Shown here in pieces: positions 1 through 9,373 of a DNA stretch of 35,658 nucleotides. Position numbers and translations under genes: made by a program. The stretch comes from DASXSB01 sp036506275 (GTDB taxonomy: Bacteria; Methylomirabilota; Methylomirabilia; Rokubacteriales; CSP1-6), in contig DASXSB010000023.1 in assembly GCA_036506275.1 (NCBI GenBank), positions 1 to 35,658 on the forward strand. Reading direction: 5' to 3'. Numbering within the stretch: position 1 is the first letter of the stretch; every line of letters begins with the position of its first letter. A model generated the notes under the pieces. The model made no database searches and was not told the DNA's origin. It saw only the letters and a list, made by a program, of their open reading frames with translations.

Positions 1-1263
1 CAGTTCACGGCGGACGACGTCGTGTGGAATCTCAAGCACGTGCTCGACGCCAAGACGGGCTCGTCCACGGTCGGCCTCATGAAGGGGTTTCTCCTGGAGG
101 AGTTCGAGACGGGGGAGAAGGACGACAAGGGCAACGCCAAGAAGTCGACGCGGCTCTGGGACGCCAACGCCGTCCAGAAGGTCGACACCTACACCGTGCG
201 CCTCAACGGGAAGACGCCGCAGCTCGCGGTACCCGAGCAGCTCTTCCACTATCCGCTGCTCATCGAGGACCCCACGGACAACGGCGAGTTCAAGGTCGGC
301 TCCAACGGCACCGGCGCCTTCACGCTCGTGGAGAGCGAGGTGGGTCGCCGTCAGATCTTGAAGGCGCGGAAGGACTACTGGGGCGGCGGCCCGCACCTCG
401 ACGAGATCCAGTTCATCGACCTCGGCGACGATCCCGCCGCCTCCGTGAGCGCCCTCGCCGGCAAGCAGGTCGACGGCCTCTACTTCGCCGACATCACCCA
501 GCTCGACGCGCTCCAGAAGCTCTCCCACGTCCAGATGTACCAGGTGACCACCGCGTACACCGCCACTGCGCGCATGCAGCCCGTGAAGCCGTTCGACGAC
601 AAGCGCGTGCGCCAGGCCATGCGCTACGCCATCGACGCGAACACGATCCTCCAGATCTCGCACCGGGCCATGGGCCAGCCGGGCGAGCACCACCACGTGA
701 GCCCGGTGCATCCCGAGTACGCGAAGCTACCGATGTTCCAGCGCGACGTGGCGAAGGCGCGCCGTCTCCTCACCGAGGCCGGTTACCCGAACGGCATCGA
801 CGCCGAGATCATCGCGCGCCCGCAGCCGGGCTGGGAGCTCCTCGCGGTGCAGGCGATGGTGGAGCAATGGAAGGAAGCCGGCATCCGCGTGAAGATCAAC
901 GTGATGCCGTCCACGCAGTACTGGGAGGTGTGGACCAAGGTCCCGTTCGGCTTCACGACGTGGGCGCACCGCCCCCTCGGCGTGATGAGCCTCGCCCTCG
1001 CCTACCGCACGGGCGTGCCGTGGAACGAGTCGAAGTACTCGAACCCCGAGTTCGATCGGCTCCTCACCATGGCGGAGGGGACTATCGACGTGGCGGCGCG
1101 GCGCGAGGTGATGGCGCAGCTCGAAAAGATCCTCCAGGACGACGGCCCCATCGTGCAGCCGGTGTGGCGCGCAGTGTTCACGTTCATGGACAAGCGCGTG
1201 CAGGGCTTCACCGCGCACCCGGCGCTCTACATCTTCGGCCACCAGCTCGCGCTGAGCACGTGA
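1..1263 (+). CDS. ABC transporter solute-binding protein, family 5 (5' end outside window)
   Basis: The reading frame is open from base 1, so the true start lies upstream; 420 residues and the TGA stop are visible. The first residues read QFTADDVVWNLKHVL, the conserved segment of DppA/OppA-type binding proteins that follows the N-terminal lobe. Later segments (FKVGSNGTGAFTL, then FDDKRVRQAMRYAIDAN, then a C-terminal AQLEKILQDDGPIVQPVW) are also family 5 landmarks. In Gram-negative-type cells such proteins bind peptides, opines or other small solutes in the periplasm and deliver them to a Dpp-type permease. The substrate cannot be read from sequence. The gene converges on a minus-strand operon (2404-12297) that has Dpp-type permeases and ATPase but no binding protein, so it is one candidate partner. 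Confidence 0.9.
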   Translation, partial: QFTADDVVWNLKHVLDAKTGSSTVGLMKGFLLEEFETGEKDDKGNAKKSTRLWDANAVQKVDTYTVRLNGKTPQLAVPEQLFHYPLLIEDPTDNGEFKVGSNGTGAFTLVESEVGRRQILKARKDYWGGGPHLDEIQFIDLGDDPAASVSALAGKQVDGLYFADITQLDALQKLSHVQMYQVTTAYTATARMQPVKPFDDKRVRQAMRYAIDANTILQISHRAMGQPGEHHHVSPVHPEYAKLPMFQRDVAKARRLLTEAGYPNGIDAEIIARPQPGWELLAVQAMVEQWKEAGIRVKINVMPSTQYWEVWTKVPFGFTTWAHRPLGVMSLALAYRTGVPWNESKYSNPEFDRLLTMAEGTIDVAARREVMAQLEKILQDDGPIVQPVWRAVFTFMDKRVQGFTAHPALYIFGHQLALST

Positions 1264-1303
1264 GTGCGGCGCGCGCCGACGGCGAATCGAGGCGGGGACC
1301 GCC

Positions 1304-2383
1304 GTGAAGCGCATCATCATCCCCGCCGCGGTTCTCATCGTCATCGCGTTTGCGCTGATCGTCGCGCGCGAGACGCGGGAAGTCGTGGTGCTGGCGGGCT
1401 CCGTTCACCCCCTGCTCGGCCAGCTCGTTCTCTGGCTCCTTCTCCTCACGTATGCCGTCTGCGTCGCGATCCCCGTCGTCGCCTTCGTCCGCCTCCCGAA
1501 GCGCCTCCTCGCGCCACCTGCGGGCGACACCGCCGGCCGTGATGCTCACCTCAAAGCGCTGGCGCGAAGCCTGCGCGGGAATCGCCATCTAGCGGGCCTT
1601 CCGGTCACCCCCGAGGATCCGGCGACGATCGAGCGCGCGCTCGAGGAGCTCGCGCAGCGGGCCCGGCAGCGGACCATCGAGACCGCCACCGCGGTGTTCG
1701 TGAGCACCGCCGTCTCCCAGTCCGGCCGGCTCGACGGCTTGATGGTTCTCGTGACGCAGAGCCGGCTCATCTGGCAGATCGCGCACCTCTACTGGCAGCG
1801 GCCGTCGCTTCGAGATCTTGGCTCGCTCTACGCCAATGTCGCCACCGCGGCGTTCGTCGCCCAGAACGTCGACGATTTCGATTTCGGTGAAACTCTCGGC
1901 TCGGTGGTCGCGCCCGTCCTGGGCGGCTCCGCGGCATCTGCGATCCCGGGCCTTTCCGGCGTGGCCAGTCTCATCGCGAACTCGTCCATCGACGGGACCG
2001 TGAACGCGTTCCTCACACTTCGCATTGGCTGCCTCGCCAGTGCGTACTGCCGCAGTTTCACCACCCCCGACGTCCGGCTCTTGCGGCGGAACGCGTCCCT
2101 CGAGGCCGCGCGCATGCTGCATCAAGTGGCGAGACACGGAGCGGAGCGCGTGAGTGTCGCCATGTGGGGTGCCGCCAAGCAGTCGAAGGTGGGGGAGGCC
2201 GCGGTGGCGCTGGCGTCGGTCGCCGCGCGAACCGCCGAGCAGGTCGGCGCCGCCGTCTCGTCGATCTCGGAGGCGTCGGGCGCGAAGGCCGCCGCCGCCT
2301 TTCTCTCGCGCATCGTCACGCAAACGGCGGCGCGAACCTCCAACGCCATTGGGGATTCCGTGCGGAGACGATCGGACGTGTGA
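1304..2383 (+). CDS. DUF697-like (YcjF-type) membrane protein
   Basis: 359 aa from a GTG start preceded by a purine-rich GAGGCGGGG. Two hydrophobic helices lie near the N-terminus (about residues 3-20 and 38-62). A soluble Arg/Ala-rich stretch follows. The central segment (about residues 140-200) contains VLVTQSRLIWQIAHLYW, RPSLRDLGSLY and AFVAQNVDDFDFGE, which resembles the DUF697 membrane domain seen in YcjF and in GTPase-linked proteins. A second hydrophobic, Gly/Ala-rich stretch sits around residues 196-225. The C-terminal 100 residues are Ala-rich and helical. It starts 41 bases after the binding-protein gene, so the two may be co-transcribed, but no functional link is known to me. Family assignment is moderate; the biochemical role is unknown. 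Confidence 0.65.
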   Translation: MKRIIIPAAVLIVIAFALIVARETREVVVLAGSVHPLLGQLVLWLLLLTYAVCVAIPVVAFVRLPKRLLAPPAGDTAGRDAHLKALARSLRGNRHLAGLPVTPEDPATIERALEELAQRARQRTIETATAVFVSTAVSQSGRLDGLMVLVTQSRLIWQIAHLYWQRPSLRDLGSLYANVATAAFVAQNVDDFDFGETLGSVVAPVLGGSAASAIPGLSGVASLIANSSIDGTVNAFLTLRIGCLASAYCRSFTTPDVRLLRRNASLEAARMLHQVARHGAERVSVAMWGAAKQSKVGEAAVALASVAARTAEQVGAAVSSISEASGAKAAAAFLSRIVTQTAARTSNAIGDSVRRRSDV

Positions 2384-2385
2384 CG

Positions 2386-2402
2386 CCTCCCCTGCGGGGG
2401 AC
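2386..2402. terminator. Small hairpin between convergent genes
   Basis: TCCCC, loop TGCG, GGGGA forms a short GC stem in the 20-base gap between the convergent DUF697-like gene and the minus-strand operon. There is no T-run on either side, so it is only a possible bidirectional transcription end. Confidence 0.25.
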
Positions 2403-2403
2403 G

Positions 2404-3600
2404 CTAGAGCCGGTGCTTCGGATGCGGATCGGCGGCCCAGCGCGCGCTGGGCACGAGGTCGTTCTCGCGGAAGCGGGTCCAGCGGAACGGCGTGAGGTCG
2501 AAGTCCGGCGTCTTCCCGTGCAGGATCAGGTCCGACATCAAGTCGCCGATGAAGGGCGAGTGCTTGAAGCCGTGGCCGCTCCAGCCGAAGTCGACGTAGA
2601 GCCCGGCGTATTCGGGAACGGCCCCCAGCACCGGATGATGATCGGACGTGGCGTCGTAGAGACCGGAGTATCCGCCCATGGCGAGGCCGTGCTCCATCAC
2701 CGGGAACCGCTCCGCGATGAGCTCGGCGTTCTTCACGATCTGATCGGGGTCGGCGCCCTCGTTGTACGAATCGGGATCGACGATCTCGTCGTACGACAGC
2801 TTCCCGTGGATGGTGAGATCCCCGTGTTCGGGCCGCATGTAGGTCATGAGGAGGCTGTCGGCCACCGCCGGGTGCACGCCGAACCCGGCGGGGCGGCGGA
2901 AGAAGCACATCTGGTGGCGCTCGGGCTTGATGGCTACGTCGATGCCGAGCGGCGCCAGTAGGCGCCCGGCGTAGAGGCCGGCGCAGTTGAGGACGACCGG
3001 CGCGTCGACGTCGACGCCCTCCGACGTGACACCCACGACCTTGCCGGCCGCCGTCCGGATACGATCCACGCCGCGATACTGGACGAGGGTGGCCCCGAGC
3101 TCGCGCGCGCGGTTCATCAACGCATTGGCCGTCGAGGAGGGATCGGCGTAGCCCGAGTCCTCCTCGTAGGACGCCAGCGCGAGATCGTCCACGCGCATGG
3201 CCGGCACCAGCCGCTTCAGCTCATCCGGTGAGAGCAGGACGAGCCCGGCGCCGAGCTCCGCCGCGCGCTGAGCGTTGCGGCGCAGGTGCGGCGCGCGCTC
3301 GGGACCGGCCAGCGCGAGGAAGCCCACCCGCTGGAATCCCGGATCGCCGTCGCCACCCACCACGTCCTTCCAGTCGCGGAACATCGCGTGGGCGGCGCAC
3401 GCGGAGCGCGTGAAGAAATCCATCGCGTAGAACTGCCGGACGAGCGCCGTGGAGCGGCCGGTGGGGCCGGACGCGACGAACTTCCTCTCGATGAGGAGGA
3501 CGCGCCCCGCCTTCTTGCGCGCGAGGTGGAAGGCCGCGCTGGCGCCGTGCACGCCGCCGCCGATGATCACGACGTCCGCGCTTCGCGGGAGATCGGCCAT
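2404..3600 (-). CDS. FAD-dependent oxidoreductase, DAO family (last gene of the operon)
   Basis: 398 aa starting MADLPRSADVVIIGGG. The dinucleotide-binding motif GGGVHG is at residues 14-19, followed by an acidic residue after the second strand (LIERK) as in the D-amino-acid oxidase/sarcosine oxidase/glycerol-3-phosphate dehydrogenase fold. The C-terminal FAD contact region (about residues 325-350) includes GLYVDFGWSGHGFKHSP, typical of sarcosine/dimethylglycine-type oxidases and of HcnC/SoxB-type beta subunits. The start overlaps the stop of the preceding gene as TGATG, implying translational coupling. With the HcnB-type partner it could form a membrane-associated amine or imino-acid dehydrogenase. 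Alternative substrates are sarcosine, dimethylglycine, opines, D-amino acids or hydroxyproline epimers. The family is clear, the substrate is not. Confidence 0.9.
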   Translation of the reverse strand: MADLPRSADVVIIGGGVHGASAAFHLARKKAGRVLLIERKFVASGPTGRSTALVRQFYAMDFFTRSACAAHAMFRDWKDVVGGDGDPGFQRVGFLALAGPERAPHLRRNAQRAAELGAGLVLLSPDELKRLVPAMRVDDLALASYEEDSGYADPSSTANALMNRARELGATLVQYRGVDRIRTAAGKVVGVTSEGVDVDAPVVLNCAGLYAGRLLAPLGIDVAIKPERHQMCFFRRPAGFGVHPAVADSLLMTYMRPEHGDLTIHGKLSYDEIVDPDSYNEGADPDQIVKNAELIAERFPVMEHGLAMGGYSGLYDATSDHHPVLGAVPEYAGLYVDFGWSGHGFKHSPFIGDLMSDLILHGKTPDFDLTPFRWTRFRENDLVPSARWAADPHPKHRL

Positions 3601-5246
3601 CACTCGTCGCTCATGATGAGGTTGGCATGGGCGGTCGGCTCGTCGATGGCCATCCCCGCCGTCCAGTGCGGACTGAACTGGGTGGGGATGCCGAACCAGC
3701 TCACCCAGTCCTCGCGCATGGCCGCCGGCTCGTCGACCGGCCACAGCACGTTGAGCGGCAGCGGCCGCACGGGCGGACGGAACGTGGGCAACGGGATGCG
3801 ATCGATCGTCGTCCCCGCCGCCTCGGCCAGCAGCAGGCCCACCTGCTCGCGACAGCGGCGGCTCTGGCACGGGCCCATGCCGGCGCGCGTGAGCCGCTTG
3901 ATCTGATCCTGGTTGAGAGGGCCATCACCGAGCAGAGTGCCGAGGTTCCGCGCCTTCATCGCAGGCGAGTCCCAGCGCAGATAGCGCGGCGGCTTCGTCT
4001 CCACCAGCTCCCGGCGTGTCACCTCCTCGCACTGACAGACGTTGACGTCCCAGCCGCCGGCGGCGACGAGCGACGCCAGCCACGCCTGCCAGTAGCCGTG
4101 CACTGCCGGTGGCACCGGCGCCGCGCCCACCGCGCGCGCCGAATCAGCGCTGATCAGGCGCCCCGGCGGCGCGACAGCGCCGAGCGACTCCGCGGCCGCG
4201 AGGCCCGCGCGCCGTCCCTGCTCGCGCGCGATGTCCGGCGCCTCCAGCATCGCGTCGTGGAACCCGGCGCCGTCGCCGGCGGCGAAGACGGTGGGGACGC
4301 TCGTGCGCATCGACGCGTCGACCTCCGGCACCCAGCCGCCGAGGCCGGAGACGAAGTGCAGGCGCGCGCCCACCAGGTGCAGCAGCTCCACGCTGGGCGC
4401 GAGGCCGATGGCCATGCACACGGCGTCGCACGGGATCTCGCGCTCGCTTCCGGGCACGGGCGCGCCCGCCCCGTCCACGCCGACGATCACAAGCGACTCG
4501 ATCTCGCCCGTGCGGCCGCGGGCGGCGCCGATCGTGTGCGCGGTGAAGAACGGGACGCCGCGCTCGGCGAGGGTCTTGGCGGCGCGCGCGTCGCCGCGCA
4601 CGCTCGCCTCCACCTCCACCACGCCCGCCACCTCGACGCCGTGCTCGAGGGCGAGGGCCGCGGTGTGGAGTCCGAGCGCGCCCGACCCGATCACGACGAT
4701 CCGCCGCGCGGCGAGGGCGCCATAACGCGTGAGCAGCGCGGCGGCGCCGGCGGCGCCGAGCGTCCCCGCGCGCTCCCAGCCCGGAAACCCGAGCAGCACG
4801 TCGCGGGCGCCGGCGGCGACGACGAGCCGGTCGTAGGAAACGAGCCACGAGCGGCGATCGTCCGCGAGCCCGAGCATCGGTCCCGGCAGCTCCTGCACGG
4901 TGGGACTGTTGACGAACGCGCCCCACACGTAGGTGCCGAGATGGACGTCGACGCCGGCGTCGGCGACGCTCGCCAGCTCCGGATTTCTCTCCACCACGCG
5001 CTCCAGCATGAGCGCTCGATTGCGCACGGACGGCTGCATGCGGCCGCCGAAGCAGAGCGGCACGTCCATGGCCATCATGTCGTTGTCCACGGGATGCTCG
5101 TCGACGAGCAGGACCTCGACGCCGGCCCGCGCCGCTGCCAGCGCGGCCGCCGTTCCCGCCACGCCGGCGCCGACGACGACGAGGGGGACGTGGCGCTCCG
5201 CGACCGGCGCCTTGCCGATGATCGAGCGTCGATCCGTCCCCGACAT
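3600..5246 (-). CDS. HcnB/OoxA-type flavoprotein with BFD-like [2Fe-2S] domain
   Basis: 548 aa. The FAD site GAGVAG is at residues 26-31 and a second nucleotide site GSGALG at 187-192, as in pyridine-nucleotide-disulfide oxidoreductases. A C-terminal BFD-like [2Fe-2S] domain has C404, C406 (CQCEE), C460 and C465 (GPCQSRRC). This architecture is the alpha subunit of hydrogen-cyanide synthase, octopine/nopaline oxidase, D-hydroxyproline dehydrogenase and heterotetrameric sarcosine-oxidase relatives. The ATG at 5246 is chosen because it overlaps the upstream stop as TGATG; a longer reading frame exists but lies inside the upstream gene. It is flanked on both sides by DAO-type genes. The small Fer2-type subunit (HcnA/SoxD-like) that usually accompanies these proteins is not seen in the window. 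Confidence 0.9.
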   Translation of the reverse strand: MSGTDRRSIIGKAPVAERHVPLVVVGAGVAGTAAALAAARAGVEVLLVDEHPVDNDMMAMDVPLCFGGRMQPSVRNRALMLERVVERNPELASVADAGVDVHLGTYVWGAFVNSPTVQELPGPMLGLADDRRSWLVSYDRLVVAAGARDVLLGFPGWERAGTLGAAGAAALLTRYGALAARRIVVIGSGALGLHTAALALEHGVEVAGVVEVEASVRGDARAAKTLAERGVPFFTAHTIGAARGRTGEIESLVIVGVDGAGAPVPGSEREIPCDAVCMAIGLAPSVELLHLVGARLHFVSGLGGWVPEVDASMRTSVPTVFAAGDGAGFHDAMLEAPDIAREQGRRAGLAAAESLGAVAPPGRLISADSARAVGAAPVPPAVHGYWQAWLASLVAAGGWDVNVCQCEEVTRRELVETKPPRYLRWDSPAMKARNLGTLLGDGPLNQDQIKRLTRAGMGPCQSRRCREQVGLLLAEAAGTTIDRIPLPTFRPPVRPLPLNVLWPVDEPAAMREDWVSWFGIPTQFSPHWTAGMAIDEPTAHANLIMSDE

Positions 5247-6415
5247 CAGCGCGCGGCCGCCTCGACCGTCGGCGGTGGCGCCACCCACCCCGCGCGCTCG
5301 CGCCAGTCGGGCGGCGTGGCGGCGAAGCGGCCGAGGGCGAGAGCGCCGAGATCAGCGAAGAGACAGCGTCCGTGCTGCACGAGCTCGCTCACGGCGCGCC
5401 CCACCGCGGGGGAGAGCCCGAAGCCCACGCTCGACATGGTGGCGATGACGACGTTGTCGGGCCGCGCCAGGCGCTCGACGACGGGCAGGCCGTCCGGCGT
5501 GTTCTCCACGAGGCCACTCCACGCCCGGATCAGGCGCACGTGGGCGGCGCCCGGGAACAGCTCGGCGAGCCGGCGCGAGAGGTTCCGCACGAGCGGCGTG
5601 TTCGCGTGATCGGGCGTCGTCATGTCGGGTACGTTGATCCACTCGTGAGGACCGCCGCCGTAGATGAGATTTCCACGCAGCGTCTGCCGTCCGTAGAGAC
5701 CGTTGCCGGCCACGCCGCCCACGCGCATGAGCGGGATCGGCTCGGTGGCGATCATCTCCACGCGCGCCGGCGCCAGGGGCAGCGAGACTTCCAGCATGTC
5801 GGCGAACGCGCCCGTCTGGGGGCCGGCCGCGATCACCACCACGTCGGCGCCGAAAGTGCCGCGCGTGGTCTCGACGGCGACGACGCGCCCCCCGCGCCGC
5901 GCGAGCCCGGTCACGGTCGTGTGCTGGAGGATCCGCCCGCCGTGGTCTTGCAGCGCCCACGCGTACGCCTGCACCGTGCGCTGGGGGTTGGCGTGGCCGC
6001 CGAAGTGGAGGTACGTGCCGCCGATGGCGTTGTCGCCGACGATCGGCACCAGCTCCTTGAGCTGCCGCCGATCGAGCGACTCCCACCGGAAGCCGCGCGC
6101 CTCCCCGATCTCCGCCCAGCGCCGGGCGAGCGCGAGCTGCGCTTCGCTCAGCGCCACCCCGATGCGATAGGGCTGGTACTCGGTGGGATAGCCGAGCAGC
6201 TCGTCCATCTGCGGCCACAGCCGCTGCTCCTCGAGCCCGAGCGGGCTGTAGACGTGGGTGGCGCCGCCGCCGTTGCGACCCGATGCCTCCCATCCCACGA
6301 TGCCCTTCTCGAGCACGAGCACGTCGACGCCGGCGCGCGCGAGCCACCAGCCGGCGCTGAGCCCCGTCACGCCGCCGCCCACGATCACGACCGCCGCTCC
6401 GCGCGCGTCCGTCAC
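5246..6415 (-). CDS. FAD-dependent oxidoreductase, DAO family
   Basis: 389 aa from a GTG start (GTGA overlap with the ATPase stop) preceded by GAGGCGGGGGC. FAD motif GGGVTG is at residues 13-18, then VLEKG with the ribose-binding acidic residue and GWEASGRNGGG, a segment typical of sarcosine oxidase/DadA-type enzymes. Near the C-terminus, IRAWSGLVENTPDGLPVV and SSVGFGLSPAVGRAVSE are the usual FAD-contacting stretches. It is distinct from the second DAO protein two genes downstream, so the operon carries two non-identical beta-type subunits for one HcnB-type subunit. The reaction is probably oxidation of a secondary or tertiary amine or amino acid; the substrate is inferred only from neighbours. 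Confidence 0.9.
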   Translation of the reverse strand: MTDARGAAVVIVGGGVTGLSAGWWLARAGVDVLVLEKGIVGWEASGRNGGGATHVYSPLGLEEQRLWPQMDELLGYPTEYQPYRIGVALSEAQLALARRWAEIGEARGFRWESLDRRQLKELVPIVGDNAIGGTYLHFGGHANPQRTVQAYAWALQDHGGRILQHTTVTGLARRGGRVVAVETTRGTFGADVVVIAAGPQTGAFADMLEVSLPLAPARVEMIATEPIPLMRVGGVAGNGLYGRQTLRGNLIYGGGPHEWINVPDMTTPDHANTPLVRNLSRRLAELFPGAAHVRLIRAWSGLVENTPDGLPVVERLARPDNVVIATMSSVGFGLSPAVGRAVSELVQHGRCLFADLGALALGRFAATPPDWRERAGWVAPPPTVEAAAR

Positions 6416-8478
6416 CGTGCCCCCGCCTCGGCAACGGTCGCGGTTTGCAATCGGCGCAGCTCCTCGGCCGGGATGTGGCAGGCGATCCGGTGGTCGGCCC
6501 CGAGCTGTTGCACGGGCGGTGGCACGTCGTCGCAGATCTGACCGACACGCCGCGGGCAACGCGTGGCGAACGGGCAGCCCCGCGGAATCTCGTGCGCGCG
6601 CGGCACCGGGCCCTCGAGGATGATGCGCGCGGCATCCTGATCGGGATCGAGCACGGGCACCGCCGACAGCAGCGCTTCCGTGTACGGATGGTACGGCGGC
6701 GCGAACACGCGGTCGACGCGGCCGAACTCGGCCACGGTGCCGAGGTACATCACCGCCACGTGGTCGGCGAGATAGCGCACGACGGCGAGGTCGTGCGAGA
6801 TGAAGACGAGAGTGGCGCCGCGCGCGGCCTGGATCTCGTTGAGCAGGTTGATCACCGCCGCTTGCACCGACACGTCGAGCGCCGACACGGGCTCGTCGGC
6901 CACGATGACGGCGGGATCGCCGGCGAGCGCGCGCGCGATGGCCACGCGCTGCTTCTCGCCGCCGGAAAGCTGGCGCGGCATGCGCGACGCCATCGCCGGC
7001 GCCAGCTTCACCACTTCGAGCAGGCGCGCGACGTCGGCGGCGGCATCGCTGGGGGCGCGGTCGTGGAGCCGTCGGAGCGCGCGACCGATGGCGTAGCCCA
7101 CGGTGTGGCTCGGGTTCAACGTGCTATCCGGGTTCTGGAAGACCATCTGGAGCGTGCGCCGGAGCGCGCGGCTGCGGGCCTCGACGCGGACGGCGCCCAC
7201 CTCCACGCCGTCCAGCTTGACCTCGCCAGCGGTGGCCACCTCGAGACCGCTGAGTACCTTCGCCAGCGTCGACTTCCCGCACCCCGACTCGCCGACGATG
7301 GCGAGCGTCTGCCGGCGCCCGGCGTCGACGGTGACGTCGGCGAGCGCGCGCACCGGCGGCCGCGGCAGCCCGTACCGGCGGCGCCGCCGGCGCGGCTCGT
7401 AGACCTTCGTGAGGTGATGGACGGCGATCATCGGATCCGCGGACGCGTCCGTATCGAGCGTCGTCACCGCGCTGCGCCGCGGCCGCCAGCGCGGCAGCTC
7501 GTGGAGCCGCAAGCAGGCGACGTGGTGGCCGGCCTCGCGCTCGAGCGCCGCCATCGGGATCGGACGCGAGGTGCAGCGGCCCGCCTCCACGTACCCGCAG
7601 CGGCTGGCGAAGCCACAGCCGAGCGTCCGCTCCGACAACGGCTCCACCTGGCCGGGAATGGGCACCAGCGGCACCCGGCGCTTGTCACGCCCGAGGGTGG
7701 GCAGGCAGTCGAGAAGCCCGCGCGTGTAGGGATGGCGCGGGTTCGTGAAGATGTGACGAACGGTTCCTTCCTCGACGATCTCGCCGCGGTACATCACGCC
7801 CACGCGGTCGCACACGCGCACGACGCTGCCCAGGTTGTGACTGATGAACAGGATCGCGGTGTCGCGGCGGCGGCGCAGCTCGCGCACGAGATCGAGCACG
7901 GCCGCCTCCACCGTCACGTCGAGGCCGGTCGTCGGCTCGTCCATGATGAGGAGCGCCGGCTCCGCGATGAGCGCCATGGCGATGACGATCCGCTGCTGTT
8001 GCCCCCCGGAGAGCTGGTGCGGATAGCGCTCCATCACCGCCTCCGCATCCGCGATCTTCACCTCGCGCAGCATGGCGAGCGCGCGGGCGCGCGCGGCCGC
8101 CCGCGCTACCCCGTCGTGGATCATGGGGACTTCGACGAGCTGGCGCCCCACCGTCATCACCGGGTTCAGGCTCGCCATCGGATCCTGGTACACCATCGCG
8201 ATGCGGCGTCCGCGGATGCTGCGCAGCGCTCGCTCGTCCAGCTCGCCGAGGTCCCGGCCCTCGAACACGATGCGCCCGCCGGTGATGCGGCCCCCGCGGC
8301 CGAGGTAGCGCATGATCGACAGCGCCACCGTCGACTTCCCGCAGCCGGATTCGCCGACGAGCCCGAGCGCCTCTCCCGCGTTGAGCTGGAAGCTCAGGTC
8401 GGGAATCACGGGCACCTCGCCGGCGCGGGTGGCGTAGGCGACGGCGAGATGCTGGACGTCGAGGACGGGCTCAGTCAC
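6412..8478 (-). CDS. Dpp/Opp-type ABC transporter ATPase, two nucleotide-binding domains fused
   Basis: 688 aa. This single chain corresponds to DppD plus DppF. Domain 1 has Walker A GESGCGKS (42-49), signature LSGGQ (156-160) and DEP (180-182). Domain 2 has GESGCGKS (396-403), LSGGE (504-508) and DEP (528-530). Each half ends in an oligopeptide-transporter C-terminal region with four Cys (C288, C294, C302, C322; C635, C641, C649, C667), the pattern associated with a [4Fe-4S] cluster in DppD. The linker around 330-350 is short. The GTG start at 8478 overlaps the permease stop by 8 bases; a longer frame runs into the permease gene. It powers import by the two permeases encoded just upstream. 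Confidence 0.93.
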   Translation of the reverse strand: MTEPVLDVQHLAVAYATRAGEVPVIPDLSFQLNAGEALGLVGESGCGKSTVALSIMRYLGRGGRITGGRIVFEGRDLGELDERALRSIRGRRIAMVYQDPMASLNPVMTVGRQLVEVPMIHDGVARAAARARALAMLREVKIADAEAVMERYPHQLSGGQQQRIVIAMALIAEPALLIMDEPTTGLDVTVEAAVLDLVRELRRRRDTAILFISHNLGSVVRVCDRVGVMYRGEIVEEGTVRHIFTNPRHPYTRGLLDCLPTLGRDKRRVPLVPIPGQVEPLSERTLGCGFASRCGYVEAGRCTSRPIPMAALEREAGHHVACLRLHELPRWRPRRSAVTTLDTDASADPMIAVHHLTKVYEPRRRRRRYGLPRPPVRALADVTVDAGRRQTLAIVGESGCGKSTLAKVLSGLEVATAGEVKLDGVEVGAVRVEARSRALRRTLQMVFQNPDSTLNPSHTVGYAIGRALRRLHDRAPSDAAADVARLLEVVKLAPAMASRMPRQLSGGEKQRVAIARALAGDPAVIVADEPVSALDVSVQAAVINLLNEIQAARGATLVFISHDLAVVRYLADHVAVMYLGTVAEFGRVDRVFAPPYHPYTEALLSAVPVLDPDQDAARIILEGPVPRAHEIPRGCPFATRCPRRVGQICDDVPPPVQQLGADHRIACHIPAEELRRLQTATVAEAGAR

Positions 8479-9370
8479 GGAGACCGATCTCCCGCAGCCC
8501 GACGGCGAGCAGGTTGAACCCCACCACGAGCGACGAGATGGCCGCACACGGGAAGAGGGACATGTGCGGCCACACCGTCATCATGCCGTACGTGTCCTTG
8601 ACCATCCCGCCCCAGTCGGGATCGGGCGGCGGCAAGCCGATGCCGAGAAAGCCGAGGACGCCGATGATGACGATGTTGTAGCCGGTGCGCAGGCACATGT
8701 CGACGAGGAGCGGCCCCCGCGCGTTGGGCAGGATCTCGACGAACATGATGTAGAGAGCCGACTCCCCCCGCATCTTCGCCGCCGCCACGTACTCGCGCTC
8801 ACGCAGGTCGAGGGTCATGCCGCGCACGATGCGCGCGATGATGGGCGCCTTCGTGAGCGTGAGCACGCCGATGATGTTCCACGCCGAGGAGCCGAAGTGG
8901 GCGAGGATGATCATGTAGAGGATGATGACCGGGAACGACAGCACGATGTCGCAGGCGCGGGTGATGACGAGGCTGATCCATCGTCCGTGGTAGCCGGCGC
9001 TGAGGCCGAGGAGCGAGCCGAGGGCGGCCGCGCCCAGCACCGCGAGGGGCGCGATGACGAGCACCGGGCGCGCGCCCCACAGGATGCGCGAAAGGAGATC
9101 GCGGCCGAGCTGATCGGTGCCGAGCCAGTGCGCCGTCGACGGCGTGGGGCGCGCGAGGGCGCCGAGGTCGTTCGCGTTCGGCGGGTAGGGCGCGACGACG
9201 GGGGCCAGGATCCCCAGCACGACCCAGGCGAGGACGATGGCGAGACCCACCGTGGCCGGCGTGGAGGCGAGCAGCGCATCGAGCCGGCGCCGCCACCGCG
9301 CGCGGGCGCGGACGCGCGCCGCCGCCGGCGGTGACGCGGAGAGGACTTCGGCGGTGGCAGGCGTGCTCAT
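8471..9370 (-). CDS. ABC transporter permease, DppC/OppC type
   Basis: 299 aa. An Arg-rich cytoplasmic N-terminus precedes the first membrane helix (about residues 37-60), followed by the periplasmic motif HWLGTDQLGRDLLSRILWGAR that defines DppC-type permeases. The binding-protein-dependent transport domain follows, with the EAA-like coupling loop around EREYVAAAKMRGES (about residues 190-205). The start lies 3 bases after the stop of the DppB-type gene, and the stop overlaps the ATPase start. Substrate specificity is unknown; peptides, opines and small quaternary or amino compounds are all carried by this family. Confidence 0.93.
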   Translation of the reverse strand: MSTPATAEVLSASPPAAARVRARARWRRRLDALLASTPATVGLAIVLAWVVLGILAPVVAPYPPNANDLGALARPTPSTAHWLGTDQLGRDLLSRILWGARPVLVIAPLAVLGAAALGSLLGLSAGYHGRWISLVITRACDIVLSFPVIILYMIILAHFGSSAWNIIGVLTLTKAPIIARIVRGMTLDLREREYVAAAKMRGESALYIMFVEILPNARGPLLVDMCLRTGYNIVIIGVLGFLGIGLPPPDPDWGGMVKDTYGMMTVWPHMSLFPCAAISSLVVGFNLLAVGLREIGLRD

Positions 9371-9373
9371 GGC

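Noticed and set aside
3601..3870. Upstream extension of the last DAO protein beyond 3600
   Set aside because: The extension lies wholly inside the HcnB-type gene and has no flavoprotein features; the TGATG overlap gives a normal start.
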